Below the pieces are notes generated by a model. The model was not told where the DNA came from. It did no database searches and was given only the letters and a program-made list of their open reading frames with translations. A stretch of DNA of 64,000 bases from Notamacropus eugenii (taxonomy: Eukaryota > Chordata > Mammalia > Diprotodontia > Macropodidae): assembly GCF_028372415.1 (NCBI RefSeq), contig NC_092872.1, forward strand, positions 15,528,479 through 15,592,478, written 5' to 3'. Of this stretch, positions 34,460 through 47,256 are shown one piece after another; position 1 is the first letter of the stretch, and each line of letters starts with the position of its first letter. A program made the translations under genes and the position numbers.

Positions 34460-35781
34460 ACATTTTTCACACATTCAAAGGTCTGGTTCAAAGTTGAGTT
34501 TATCTTAATACTTGCTTTTAATGACTGTCTTAGCCAAAAAAGATTTCTTACAAAAAAAAAAAGTGTAGATCCAAGTGGAAGAAATCATCGTTGACTACCC
34601 TTTCTATATCATTCATGATACTTATTCTAAAGTTTCATCCACCTCTTATGCAAAGAATTTTGTTGAAATTGTTCCAGTAATCATCTATATCTCTTCTCTT
34701 TGGGTGTAGTATGGTTTATACAAGTTGCATCTCAGAAGGTCCAGAGGATGTTTGTTCCAGTTAGTAAGAGAAGGGGAACATGTCAGGATAGATGGCAAGA
34801 TTGCTGGATAAGTCCTAGTTTCCTTGTGCTTGATAGCCTTCATTTGCTTCCAAGCTGGGGTTTTGGGGGAGGTATAAGAAGTGGAAGATGGTGGATCTGA
34901 GAAAGGAGAAAGTTCTATCTTGGCATACTTAAGCACAATCTCATGTCTCACTTGCTGAAGCTCCTACTCCTGCTGTTGATATTGCTGTGCCTGGGGACCA
35001 GATTTTGCTGCTGCTACACTCAGGTTGGAGGAGAAGTCAGGGCTATGTGGGAACCTAGTGGCTTGGGAAAATTGGGGAATGACTCTCCTGTTTGCCTCAC
35101 TGGGGAAGAGTTTGTGTAACTGAATGTCCCTCTATACCCTGCACTGGGTAAACCAGAAAGAAGGGAAAAAATAGGCAGCATCTGCATGAACAGCGAAGAG
35201 CTGTGCTGCCTGTTTTTTCAGGTCAAACATTGTTTTTGCATGTCCCCCTGGCATTCACCCCACTTTGGTGACTCCTGCTCTAAAAAATCATTTCTGAAGA
35301 CTATGGAAAGTCTAAGGAATCCACAACATCCTAAGATTTTGGAAAATTTCCTGTTAGACCAAATAGCTATGTAAAATGTGCTAAATAAGTTATTATTGTC
35401 ATAATGAGGGAAGAGTAGCATGGGTGTTTTGTTCTGATGGCCAGAATGTCAATAGAAGACAGCAGGCTTTCCTCTTTCTCTTTCACTATTTCTATTATCT
35501 CTCGTGGACGACCTTAGTGTCTTCCATGTCTAACCAAGCACTAAGCACTCCACATCACCTGCTTAAGCTGCCTTTGTGACTATTGGAACAAATTGTTCTC
35601 ATCTGCCTATTCCACCAGAGGAAGTCTTCACATGCTTGGAGTAGACACCCCCCTAACTCACCAAAGGGTTTGAGACCTCTTGGTTACCCTCAACCTGGTT
35701 TGGCCCATCTGCCAAAACAGTTTGTGTGGTTTCTGCACATGCTGCAGCCTCTTGGAGCCACAGGTGAGAGCTGGGTGGAAC
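34460..35781. other. Unassigned sequence left of the ERV
   Basis: No gene recognised. The stretch at about 35575-35785 looks repeat-like, but I cannot name it. Confidence 0.4.
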
Positions 35782-35785
35782 AGAT

Positions 35786-36234
35786 TGTGTGGGATGGCTC
35801 AGATCCCTACTTCAATTAATTACTCAGAGGCCTCTCAAAGTGATGACAGAAAGTTTATTTATTCGATTCTCCAGAAGTGGGAACAATCTTATACCAATTC
35901 ACCTGGGGTAGGAAAGACAAAGACAAAGAAAAGGCAGTGATATATATAGACCCTAATGCAAGTCCCTCCCCACCCCGACCATTATTCTCATTAGCTGAGA
36001 ATATGATCTTACATTCTAGACACGAAATCTAACCAATCCCTTCTGAAATGGAGACAATGAAGAATTATGTAAGTTTTATCCAGTCATTGAGACCCTAATG
36101 TACTACACAGTTTTATATCCTTATATGGAATTATTCTATTCTAAAAATATAGTGACCTTGAGCCCCTCAGTCTTACCTCACCCCTGGGAGAAGAATTACA
36201 ATCTGAGAAGTCTTCACTAAACCTATTCCACTCA
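35786..36234 (-). repeat. 3' LTR of the minus-strand ERV
   Basis: 449 bp with TG...CA ends (tgtgtgggatgg ... ctattccactca). The minus strand carries an AATAAATAAA poly(A)-type signal (plus strand about 35850-35860). It pairs with 41852-42303. Confidence 0.85.
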
Positions 36235-39200
36235 ATCCTTCCTCTTATTATATTAATCTGAAGACTTCTCATTTCAACTGAATTTCTGTAACATGATCTC
36301 ACTGTCTATTAATTTCTTCATCCCAATCAGGGTCATTCCTGTCCTTTGTCTCCACAGGTGCCCATCCTTCCTTTTTTTTTTTTTTTAGTACCATCAACCG
36401 AATGGCTCCTTCGGTCTTCTCTTCTACTCTAGCAAGCTTTAGTAGAGAATTTCTAACTATTCTAGTAATAAGTGAAATCAAACAAGGTAAACAAATAGGA
36501 AGTAATATAATATCACTAATTGCTATAAGGCTAAACCACAGTAATCTCTTTTACCAGCTCCCTTCAAAACAGGACCACCAAGACGTATTGAAAAGGGAGT
36601 TCCAAGTTTGTACAGGAATGTGAGCAACTTTTCCTGATATTCTTGGTGATCTCTTTCCCTATTTTTCCATTATCGTCAATTTTCAAGCAACATGTGGATA
36701 AACTGAGTTTTCCACAAACTCTCTTCTCCTTCTGCAAGTAAATAATCTGAGATCAATCTATGTTGTAGTACTGCTCTGTTAAGAGCAAACAATAATAGCC
36801 CTAGTATAGTTCCCCAAACAACAAAACATATAATGAATTTATATACAGGCTTCACTGGCTATCCCTTTCCAAATTTTGTGTGTTCTCACACACGCTTCAA
36901 ACGGAGCTTTTAGTACTGACAAAGTATGTCTTCCAAGTGTGAGGCTTGGGAGTTTAATAACTAATAGTAATAATTATAAATGACAGTAAACAACTTAAAA
37001 TTTTTTTTAATGCAATAACCTTCCATAACTTTGTCTACTGGTTTCCCAATCATGCTAAACATTTTCTGAATTGGGATGGGAGAATAGATGTTCAAGGTTC
37101 AAGCACATCTCACCCATATTCCTCCCCTCCTCTTATATTATTCCTGTTTCCACACCTAAATCCAATCAATAAATACCTCTTCACATTCTTTCCCTTATGA
37201 ATCCTTCCCTTCATACAGAGTTTCAAAGGGAAAGGTAAATTAATGAACCATCCATTTAGAGGTTCCATCTCATACAGCAGTCTGGGGAGAAGTATCATCT
37301 TATGCAGTTTTCTGATCTGGATGCTCCTTCAAATAGTCATCAGCACAGCATCTCAGCATCTTCTCTTTATCTTCTTGTAGAAATCCAGATATCCACTCTC
37401 CTACAAAACTGAACTTAATACTGTCTTAGATTACCATTCCTATCACTCTTACAAAAATCAAAATTGAAACTTTGACTAATTGTCATTTAAAAAAAAAAAA
37501 AGAAAATTAACATTAAAATGCAGCTTCTACATTTCACAGTAAGTCATTATTCATTCCCTCATTAGGAAGATAAGATTTCACTAAGAAGTCAATACCAGGC
37601 TCCAGTAGTTACATAAATACAATAAATAATAATTTTTAACACAGTGTATATCACATCATAAAACAATTCCAACTTCCGATCATGTGATGCTTCTTTTAAA
37701 GCATTTACAATATAGTCCACAAACCATTTTTTTTTCCAACATTAACCAACTAAGACAAAATAATAACTGTGCATGCTAGTCTCACAAGCCCTTGACCTAA
37801 TCATCTCCACACTATTACTAAGAATTAAAGGACCCTAACTTATTGCTGTTGGTCTAAAGTCCTAAACCTATTAGCTGAATTTTAGACTTAACCTCAGATG
37901 TTCCCCTACCAACAATCTATTATTCAATAGATCTGGTATTACTACTTACAAAACTTTTGATTTTAGGAATTTGCCATTAAGAGTAGGGACATTGCAGGGA
38001 AACAACATCTCCCTTACTTCATACTGTCAGTTCCAGGCAGGAGTAGATTGTCAACTGGCATTCAGCCAGGCTTAAAGTCTACCAGGTGTCAGTGGGGAAA
38101 TTGAGTCAGGAGAATCCTACCTCAGCCTAGGCTGAACAGCCGCTCTCTCAACCTTCCATTGAGATCACTTTTTGCAGTTCATACCGCCTCTCTTGCTATC
38201 CACACCTGGAGTTAGACTCAGAAGAACAGTCAGTTAATAGTCCCACAAAAATCTTAAAATAGCAAGCTCCAATAATCAGTTTCAGACATGACATTTCACA
38301 TTGGCCAAGGAACATCTTTTGAAGCAAGTCTTAAGTAGCTTACATGCCTTTCTATACATGTTCTAGTTCCTGATTGAATAACAATCATAAGTCATGCTCT
38401 AATAGATTTATATCTGTTTCCCAGACTACTTTATCCCTTTCTAACCCTGCTCAATCTAAAAGAATGAGCTAGACATGTGATAAGTTCAAACACTAACTTG
38501 AATTTTTATGTTCATGTAATGAATTCAAATCAAAACAATCATTTAATTTTCAATGACAAATATTACCAGAGGCTACCTACCTCTAAGAAAATTAGACAGA
38601 AATTCTTTTTCCCAAACTGAAGATGCCTCTGATTTAGTCTCAGTAATTAATTCAGTCAGTTTTAATCCTAATTGCTTTTACATCATTTTGCAACCTGTAA
38701 AGATCTCATTCCAAGTTGGGACCTTTGTCCATTACCCCAAAAGAGTTTTTGTCCCATTTGTCTAAAGGCCCTGGAAAACCTCACCTTGAAAACTCCTTGT
38801 TTTTTTTTTTTTCCACATGAACTGGCTCTCCTAAGGTCTACTCTATCACTATGCCCAAGCCTATTCTACTTCCCACTCTTAATTCTATCAGTCCAAATCT
38901 CCAGTTTACTGGCCACTCTCATCAAGACCATTCCTGGAGCTCCTAGGCCACCTGGGGCCACCCTTTTTTTTTTTTGTAAGGGATTCCTTTCCCTGAATCC
39001 TTCTGTAAATAAAATACAATTACAGTTAACTTTAAATCCCAATCTTGTTCTTTGGAACAATGATACAACATTTATTTATTCCCATTAGATTTAGAAAGAA
39101 TGTTCCCAGGGATCTTATTTACAACTTAGATCTTAAATTTGCCCTAAAAAGCCAATCACTGAAGATCATTTCTTATACATTTTCAAATTCTCACCAAAGC

Positions 39201-40899
39201 AAGTTCTATATACAATCTCCTCAGCTGCTGGGGCTGTACTTGTTACTAGCCTGAGGACTGCTTCTTTCCCCCACATATACACACAGTGTACCAGCTTTAG
39301 GTTTTAACATTAGAATTACAAGTGGCAAACATAATTTTCATAAGTGATAACAAATTGTTTTAGCTATGAACCCAAACAATAAATTTCAGATGACATCAAT
39401 TGCATTTTCATATCCTATTAGAGAAACTAAATTCTTCCCACTTTTGTAACTTACAAATACAAATTGGATAGGTAGGCCTTCCAAAAACCATATAAAAGAT
39501 TTTACAAAGTATTTCTTAATACAACAAATATTTCCTCTCTTACGAACAGTTTACAATTTATCACAATCCCCTTGAAACTAAATGACAGAAATCACAAGAA
39601 AAGACCTAAACCCGAAGCCTTTTCACATTTGCCCATAAACTTTCTTTTACCAGCATAACTTTAGAGTAAATGCTTGATTCATGGCAAAAAACAATGTTAG
39701 CTAAAATTTCCTTATCAGCAGCAGAAATAAACTTTCAAATAATACATCCTCAGATGGAACAGGCTTGAAAATCACACACATATATATATACATGTACATT
39801 TTTAAAGCATTCTCATTTTCTCAATAAGAATGCTACAAGGAAACTCTTACAAAAAAATTCATAACAGCTCTTTTTAACCAATTCATTAATTAACTTAACA
39901 ATGCAATTTCTAATACAATATTTAGATGAATTACCTAAAAATTTAAACTTATTTAAGTTTACTTAAAACTTAAAATAAGCCATTAACCTATTCAACTCCT
40001 CTTTTTTTATAACCAAATATAAGTTTCAAATTATCAAATTTCTATCACATCCTTTTAAAACCCCAATCTAATTATTTATAATAAATTACAAATTTAAAAT
40101 CGTGTAACAATTACATTAGATTAATGTTGCATCTAACAAATACCTATCCTTTTGTTACTGGATCTAATATTTTTGGCAGAAATGCCACTGGGTGTCTCTG
40201 CCCTCCTCTTATTTGTGCCAGGATTCCCAAGGCCACCCTGTTCTGGCCCTCCCACTCTGCAAAGAAAAAGAAAAACCTAAACTTCTTATCTTTTTTACTT
40301 TAAATACCTTGTCTGGCATCAAATATATTGATCTAATTAAACCTAAATTCAAAACTCTCAGCTCTAAGTTGCTTACTTTTTTTTTACTTTCTAATTTTCT
40401 GCTTACTTCCCCCAAACTTTAATAAATTCTAACCTATCTTAAACATTAAATTAAGAATGACACATTTCACCTATTCACAATTCCAAACACAACCAGAATG
40501 AATTCAATTAACTTTCTGTTATTTCGCATCACACTAAAATTTCTTCTTTTGGGGGAGGCAGGAAATGGTTAAATGCTTGTTAGCATGCCTCTTTGGTCTG
40601 AGGGAAAAAGATAAATTCCCTCCCTCCCTTTTGTACTTATTCCAAGCCTTCTGATTACACAGTACCCCTGCTCCTCTCATCATCTCTACCTGCTTAAATT
40701 CTCTTGCCTTTCCCTCAAGCCCCTTTGAAACTACACATAACTTATTTCTTTCTACTCCTAACCTGACACTTCTACATTCTTTTACTTGCTGTTACCAACC
40801 ACATAAACTGAACAGTAAAATAATTTTTCTCTCCCTTTCTCTCCCTCCTTGTCCCTCTGCTCCTCTGAAACTAATCTGGAGGGGTTGAAGAGAGGAGTA

Positions 40900-41330
40900 A
40901 CAGGAATTTCAAGGAAAGTTCAGCTCAGCCTTTCTGCTCCTGCTAGCTGGCTGGCTGGCTAAATTTACAACCTCATCAGATAAAAACAGAGACACACAGA
41001 CTTTCATTCACACAGAAATACCAACACAACATATACAAACAAAACATTTAACAGAATAGAATAGTACATATAGGTTTAAATTTTTGGCAAACCCAGTCCT
41101 CAGAGGAACCATATTTGGGCCAAATTGTGCCTCCTCCTCTGAAGTCTTTTCACGCCATATGAAACAACAATACTTAATGATCTTCTTCTTGTCCTTTCCT
41201 CTATAATTTGGTAATTCATGCCAATTTTGTAATTGATTTCCCATGGGACTATTTATCGGTATTTCCTGACTCCATTCCGAAGCTTGGTGGGGTTTGGACT
41301 GCCCCTTCCCCATTCTTTTGGATGAGGGTT
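40900..41330 (-). pseudogene. Gag-like start region of the minus-strand ERV, fossil
   Basis: About 520 bases inside the 5' LTR the minus strand has a short open piece beginning MGKGQSKP. It has glycine at position 2, as in myristoylated retroviral matrix proteins, and a further EKTSEEEAQ-type matrix-like segment. The position and long leader fit a gammaretrovirus-like gag. It is only a broken remnant. Confidence 0.45.
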
Positions 41331-41825
41331 GTCACCAACACCTCTGAGTCTATGACTCAACGAATTTTGCTAGCTCTCTTGCCAGCTCTCAGTGGGGGTC
41401 ACCCACCCACCAGCAGTCACCCGGCAAACGTTTTTTGGGCGGGTCCTTCACCCTGGGGTCCTGCAGTCCACCAATTTGGTCAGGAGTCATCACCTTCCCC
41501 CCGAGTCTATCTAAGACTCAACGAATCTACCCCCAGGCACTTCCCCCCCCCCCCAGCCCCACGCTTACTGTCGGGTCCTACGGTACAAGTTGCCTGACTG
41601 CAACCTTCAACACCAACCAGTTGGCATTATCACACACTTCACAGCTTTAGAGTCTTTGGAGTCCTTGTCTCTATTCTTTCTGTTCTCATTGAGTTCCTCT
41701 GCTTCGGGTCGTTATTTTGCAGAGAGGGAGGCCCCAGCAGCCCATTTCAAGGACGGCGGGGGAAAGTCTCCCCCACAGGCACGCCAGTCTGTGAACTGAG
41801 CTTTCAGCCATCTTTCTGAAAAGCC

Positions 41826-41851
41826 ACAGATCCCGGTAAGTGCCCCCAAAC
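41826..41851 (-). promoter_or_regulatory. Primer-binding site region, tRNA-Pro-like
   Basis: Reading away from the 5' LTR on the minus strand gives tttgggggcacttaccggga. This resembles the tRNA-Pro site TGGGGGCTCGTCCGGGAT used by many class I ERVs, with several differences, so the tRNA assignment is tentative. Confidence 0.45.
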
Positions 41852-42303
41852 TGTGCGGGATGGCTCAGATCCCTACTTCAATTAATTACTCAGAGGCCTC
41901 TCAAAGTGATGACAGAAAGTTTATTTATTTGATTCTCCAGAAGTGGGAACAATCCTGTGCCAGTTCACCTGGAGTAGGAAAGACAAAGACAAAGAAAACG
42001 CAGTGATTTATATAGACTCCAATGCAAGTCCCTCCCACCCCCACTGACCGTTATTCTCATTAGCTGAGAATATGATCTTACATTCTAGACATGAAATCTA
42101 ACCAATCCCTTTTGAAATGAAGACATTGAAGAATTATGTAAGTTTTATCCAATCATTGAGACCCTAATGTACTACACAGTTTTATATCCTTATATGGAAT
42201 TATTCTATTCTAAAAATATAGTGACCTTGAGCCCCTCAGTCTTACCTCACCCCTGGGAGAAGAATTACATTCTGAGAAGTCTTCACTAAACCTATTCCAC
42301 TCA
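41852..42303 (-). repeat. 5' LTR of the minus-strand ERV
   Basis: 452 bp with TG...CA ends (tgtgcgggatgg ... ctattccactca), about 95% identical by eye to 35786-36234. Confidence 0.85.
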
Positions 42304-42307
42304 AGAT

Positions 42308-43172
42308 GAATACCAAAGGTGGAAAGAGCCTCCAAAGTTTTGAATGCTGTGGATAAATTTACTTACCTTGGTAGTGTACTTTCCAGGGATGTACACATTG
42401 AAAATGAGGTTGATGCATGCATTGCCAGAGCTACCTCAGTGTTTGGGAGGCTTCAAAGAAAGGTTTGAGAGAGAAGAGGTATTAGACTGACTACCAAACT
42501 GAAGGTCTACAGAGCCATTGTGCTGACCTCATTGTTGTATGCTTGTGAAACATGGACAGTCTACCAGTGTCATACCAGGACATTGAATCGCTTCCATTTG
42601 ACCTGTTTTATGAAGATTCTGAGGATCACCTGGCAGGATAAGGTACCAGACACTGAAGTCCTTGTTCAAGCTGAACTGCCAAGCATTCAAACTATACTTC
42701 AGAGAGCACCACTCCAATGGGCTGGCCACGTTGTTTGAATGCAAAATGTGTGCTTGCTGAAAAGACTATTTTATGGAGAACTCTCATGGGACAGGCAATC
42801 ATATGGTGGTCAGAAGAAGCAATACAAGGACACTCTCAAGGTCTCTCTCAAGAGCTTTGGATTTGACTGTGCAACATAGGAGACACTGGCACAGGACCGC
42901 TCAGCATGGCATGCCCACATAAGAAAAGGTGCTGTGCTCTATGAGCAAAGCAGAATGGAGATACCACAAAGTAAATGTAGGATGTGCAGATTTGGAGTAC
43001 CCATCCCAAAAATTTGTATGAACTATCTGTGCCCAATCTATGGTAGAGCATTCCAAGCTCGTATTGGTCAGATCAGCCACAGTCAGACACACTGAAACTT
43101 CACTTTATCATGGTGATGTCATTTTGGTCCTCTTCAAAAACAAAAGACAACAACCAATCAACCAACCAATAT
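42308..43172 (+). repeat. RTE-clade-like LINE, C-terminal fragment and 3' end
   Basis: Broken frames encode the post-RT region of a non-LTR retrotransposon: a 'VDKFTYLGSVLSRD' block, then LLYACETWTVYQ, ILRITWQDKVPDTEVL, LQWAGHVV, KRLFYGELSWDRQ and a C-terminal Cys/His-knuckle-like end. The 3' end carries short CAAC-type repeats ('caaccaatcaaccaaccaat'), typical of RTE elements. It is inactive. Its left limit coincides with the ERV boundary. Confidence 0.7.
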
Positions 43173-43238
43173 CTTTTGTAGCATACTAACATTTCAAAAT
43201 AATTTGTATGGTCTCTCACTAGTTTAGCAATGGGCAAC

Positions 43239-43832
43239 TGTAAGGCCAAGCAAAGTAAAATCTTTTGTTGTTTTTGTTTTACTAAAACTGTCTCTGATTG
43301 AATAATGTGATCAAAAATCTTCCCCCCCCCCCCCCCCATTGATGGGCCTGCCCATTGAGGGAAGCTTGATTAGGGGAGTTGTTTTGTAGGAGGATATCAA
43401 GTACCTTTTGTTTTTTTCTGTTGAGGCACTGGGGCAGAGGGTCATGCCCTCTGGCTCTGAAAAGTATATAAATACTCTGAGGGTGAGGTTTTACTTTGGG
43501 GCTTACTGACTGGAAGTTTTGGGCCAGATGAGGACTCTGGAAAGCCACTAAGGAGCCCCCCAGGCTTTGAAAACCCAAATGTTCTCTCTCTGGTAAAGAT
43601 GTATGCATGTTAATGGTCAGATATTTTGGAAACATGTCTGTTGACTTTTGATTTCTCTGTATTTTCTCTGAAGTTCAGGATGCTGACTTCTTCCCCTGAA
43701 CTAAATGAATGATCCATGTGCTTGATTAAAGTGATTGTTGACTCCGCAAAAGTTGCCTTTCTTTTTAGAGAAGCAGATCAAAGAACCTGTGATAGCAGGC
43801 CCCCTGTGTATGTTGGGGTGCTTATTGATACA
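43239..43832 (+). repeat. Solo LTR, family X copy 1
   Basis: TGTAAGG...GATACA, 594 bp, flanked by a 5-bp duplication GCAAC (43234-43238 and 43833-43837). It contains a TATA-like 'agtatataaatactctgagg' (about 43464) and a 'gattaaagtgattgtt' poly(A)-type region (about 43723). A 15-16 bp C run lies at about 43322-43338. It is similar to 44123-44693 (reverse) and 54463-55063. Confidence 0.75.
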
Positions 43833-44122
43833 GCAACAAGGGTAATTTGAAAGGGATGGGGATGCTGAACCCCAGTGTCAAAAAGATTCTTAGAAATACT
43901 AGTCATTTGGAGTGGGGGGGTGGAGTGTTACACTTACGTACTCTCAGTGGGTATGAGATGAATGGAATTCAGCCTTGATTCAGGAATGGATTTGTTCATA
44001 TCAAAGATAGAAGTGATCTTAAAGGTTACCTAATCTAACCTGCCACTTTATAGATAAGGCACTGAGAAGTTAAGTGAGTTAATTGCCCCAAGTCACATAG
44101 ATAGCAGATCTAGGTTATAAAC

Positions 44123-44693
44123 TGTATCAGCAAGCACCCTGACACATCCAGGATGGTCTGCTACCACACCTTCTTTGATCTGCTCCTCTAAAAGGAAAGG
44201 CAACTTTTGAGGAGTTCACAATCACTTTAATCAAGCACATATATGAGTCAATACCCTGAACTTCAGAGAAAATACAGAAAAATCAAAGATCAACAGACAT
44301 GACTTCCTCTGTCTGATCATAATCAATACATATATCACAAAACAGACAGGTGCAACTGTCTGACCATAGTTATCAGACACGGAAGCACCGACATCTGAGT
44401 TTTCAAGCTGGGGGGCTCCTTAAAGTGGCTTCCCAGAGTCCTCATCTGGCCAGACAAACATTTCCAGTCAGTAAGCCCCAAAATAAAACTTCATCTCAGA
44501 GTCTTTATATACTTTTTAGAGCCAGAAGGCATCATATCCCTTGAGAACCAGTGGCTCATTAACAAAAGGTGTGGACCTTCCCACAAATCTTCCCAGGCCC
44601 AACAGTGGATGTTTATCACATTATTAATCACATTATTCAGAGGGATTACATTGCTTGTTATAAACAAAAACAGCAAAAGATCCTGCTTTGCTT
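44123..44693 (-). repeat. Solo LTR, family X copy 2, reversed
   Basis: The reverse complement of the family at 43239-43832. The plus strand shows 'tgtatcagcaagcaccctga', 'gttcacaatcactttaatca' and 'gagtctttatatactttt'. The right end near 44680-44693 is uncertain and no target duplication was resolved. Confidence 0.65.
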
Positions 44694-44699
44694 GCTCTT

Positions 44700-47100
44700 G
44701 AATGAACCCACATTCTCTGACTAAAAATCTGGTGTTCTTTCCATTTTACAACCCTGGTGACCTTCTCTTGATAATGCCAAGTCTGGAAGCTCCATAGCTA
44801 CCTGAGAGAACTTTTTGTGCAGCAGCCAGGCAAGATTGAAAGTAATGACAGTTTAATGTATATTGACTAACCCTAGAGCGTGTCAGCCCCATGCAATCTC
44901 ACTCTAAAAAAGTGGCAAAAGTGAGCAGTGGCAAAAACTCTGCTATGGGAAAACAGCAACTTCTTTAGCAGTTAAGGCGTGTGAGTCACATTAAATAGCC
45001 AAGTCTGGTTTCTTTTTTCCAATATAACTTTATTGAATTCTTGACAGTAAGTCAGTACACTGAATGTTCTCAAATCAACTTATCTGTGCATTCAAGTCAA
45101 TAATTATTCTTAAATCAATGCTTCTTCTATAACTAGATAAGGAAGTTAGCCATGTGAGAGGAAATGCATCTTCAATTCTGTTTTATTTGATCAGTCGTCG
45201 ACAGGTAAGCATACTTAGTTGTTCTTTGCAAGAGTCTTAAAAAAGCAAAAAAAAAGTATCAGCACCCAATTCCTTTTAGATTACTATGTGATATTGGCAA
45301 AGATACAAATTAACTTGATCTTTCCAAAAATGAAGGAGTACCTCATCCCTCCTTCATCCCTTGTGGGCTCCTATCAAGAGCAAAAGTCATGAATCTTGAG
45401 ATGCTAAGAAGATAAGAGAAATATGAGCTGCTGTTGGAAAGGACTTGAATCAATATTGTATTTAAGGTATACAATAGAAGCATATAATTTAAAATAATAA
45501 TAAGTAGCATTTATGTAGCACTTTAAGGTTTGCAATTAACTTTTACAAATAGCCTCTCACTTTTTCCCCATAAGAACCTGGACAGGGGGGAGTGGGAGTT
45601 TAGGGTACATGCTATTAATTATTTTAATTATTGTTATCATTATCCCTATTTTACTGATGCAGACCCTGAAGCAGACAGCTGTAAAATAACTTGCCCAGGG
45701 TCATACAGCTATTTAGATTTCAATTAAGATGGTCCAGTTCTCTATCTAATTGACCTTCTCTGCATCTTGACAAATTGTCATCCAGTATCTAAATATTAAT
45801 CTCCATTGATGAAGAACTCATTGTTGCCTGAGGGAGCTTGTTCCCCTTTTGGACAGCTGTAAATGTATAAGAAAAAAGTTCTTTCTTTTATTGATCCAAT
45901 GAAATCTGCACCCCCTAATTTTTAGTTCAAATTCAATTCAATAAACATTATTAAGGGACTGTTATGCCCAACAATGTGTCAGAATCTGGGAAAAACAGAT
46001 CTAGAACAGAGGATCAGAGCTGAAAGGAATCTCAAAAGTCATCTAACCAAATAGCCCCAATCCCCTTATTTTACAGATGAGGAATTTGAAGACCTGAGAT
46101 TGCTTAGTGACTTGTTCTGGGTCATGTAGCTAGTGTCAGAGCCAGGACTTGACTCCAAGTTCAGTTCTTTCCATTGAACAAAAAAATCCTAGTTTTGACC
46201 CTGGCTGATTCTGTCTTCTCTGACAAGGGAAATGATCTTTTAGTCCAAAACAGACTCAAAATGACTGCACTATCAGAGAAACGAGGGAACGGTAGAAAGA
46301 TCAACCAACCAGCTGCCCACTGAAGGCTTCTGATGAGATGAAAGTAGGATATAAAGAAAATGAGTGACAATACTAAGGAGGAGAGACTATAACAAGAAGG
46401 AACTTGTAACAATATGAATGGAGAAAAAGGGAAGGATATACAAGTAAACCATCGCCAGGATACAATAAATTTCAGTTGTCTCTCTAAAGGAGGAAGGAAG
46501 ATTATCTAATAGATAGACTGGAGGAGAAAGGAGGTGGGAAGCTCTATTTAATAGTGTCACAGGCCTTGAGATCCCAGCATCCTAGAAGTGGAATTGGAAA
46601 GGACCTTAGATTTCTCATCCAATCTCCTCATTTTACTTTGAGAAAAATGAGACCTACACACACAGCTAATAAATGGCAGAATTAGGAGCTGAACTCAGGT
46701 CCAACTGATTCTAAGCTGCATGGCTCTCCACAGTACCACACTACTTCCTAATTAAATTCAATCTAGATAAATTCAAGATAATTCAAGATTTATCAGTCAG
46801 TTATTACCATGTGTCCTTAAGGCATTGTGATAAATACTATAGATATAAAAACAGAAGTAAAAAATAATCCCTGTTCTCACGGAGATTATTTTCTACTAAT
46901 TCATCATAACTGGCCTTGAGTCTGAAGCTTATAAGTTTGGTTGCAATACCTAGACTGACAAGAAGTTCTGATAGGAAGAGTGTGAGTATTTAGTCAAACC
47001 TGTATGTCTAGTTCAATCTGACCACAGACTCTTTTAGGGAAGGCTAATCACTTTCCCTCTCTTGTTCTCCATTTCCTCATTTGTCAGATGGGTGGTATGA
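44700..47100. other. Intergenic, MIR and CR1/L3-like fragments
   Basis: MIR-like pieces at about 45490-45730 (+) and 46010-46150 (+), and a MIR/SINE piece at about 46590-46740. A CR1/L3-like fragment lies at about 45740-45930 ('cccttttggacagctgtaaa'). No gene is supported until the BAAT-family 3' end. Confidence 0.5.
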
Positions 47101-47129
47101 TGAATTCAGATGGGGAAAAACAAAATATC

Positions 47130-47135
47130 TTTATT
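47130..47135 (-). terminator. Poly(A) signal AATAAA of the BAAT-family gene
   Basis: AATAAA on the minus strand, about 122 nt after the TGA stop at 47257-47259. It is the first good signal downstream of the coding region. Confidence 0.6.
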
Positions 47136-47256
47136 TCTGTAGAATCAATGTCCTTTGTAACCCTATGTATTTCATCATATGCACTGCAGGACATTATTTT
47201 GAGCAAAATCTCTGCTCTTCACCAGGCTACCAAACGTCTGAGATCCATCTATCACC

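Larger units (their letters stand above)
35786..42303 (-). mobile_element. ERV fossil with paired LTRs, minus strand, about 6.5 kb
   Basis: Two LTRs in the same orientation enclose about 5.6 kb. A primer-binding-site-like sequence lies inside the right LTR and a purine-rich tract inside the left one, so transcription was toward lower coordinates. A 4-bp direct repeat AGAT flanks the element (35782-35785 and 42304-42307), which fits gammaretrovirus-like (class I) ERVs. The internal region keeps no long open frame and is extensively broken. By eye the LTRs differ at about 20 positions in about 450 (4-5%), indicating an insertion millions of years old rather than recent. Confidence 0.8.
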
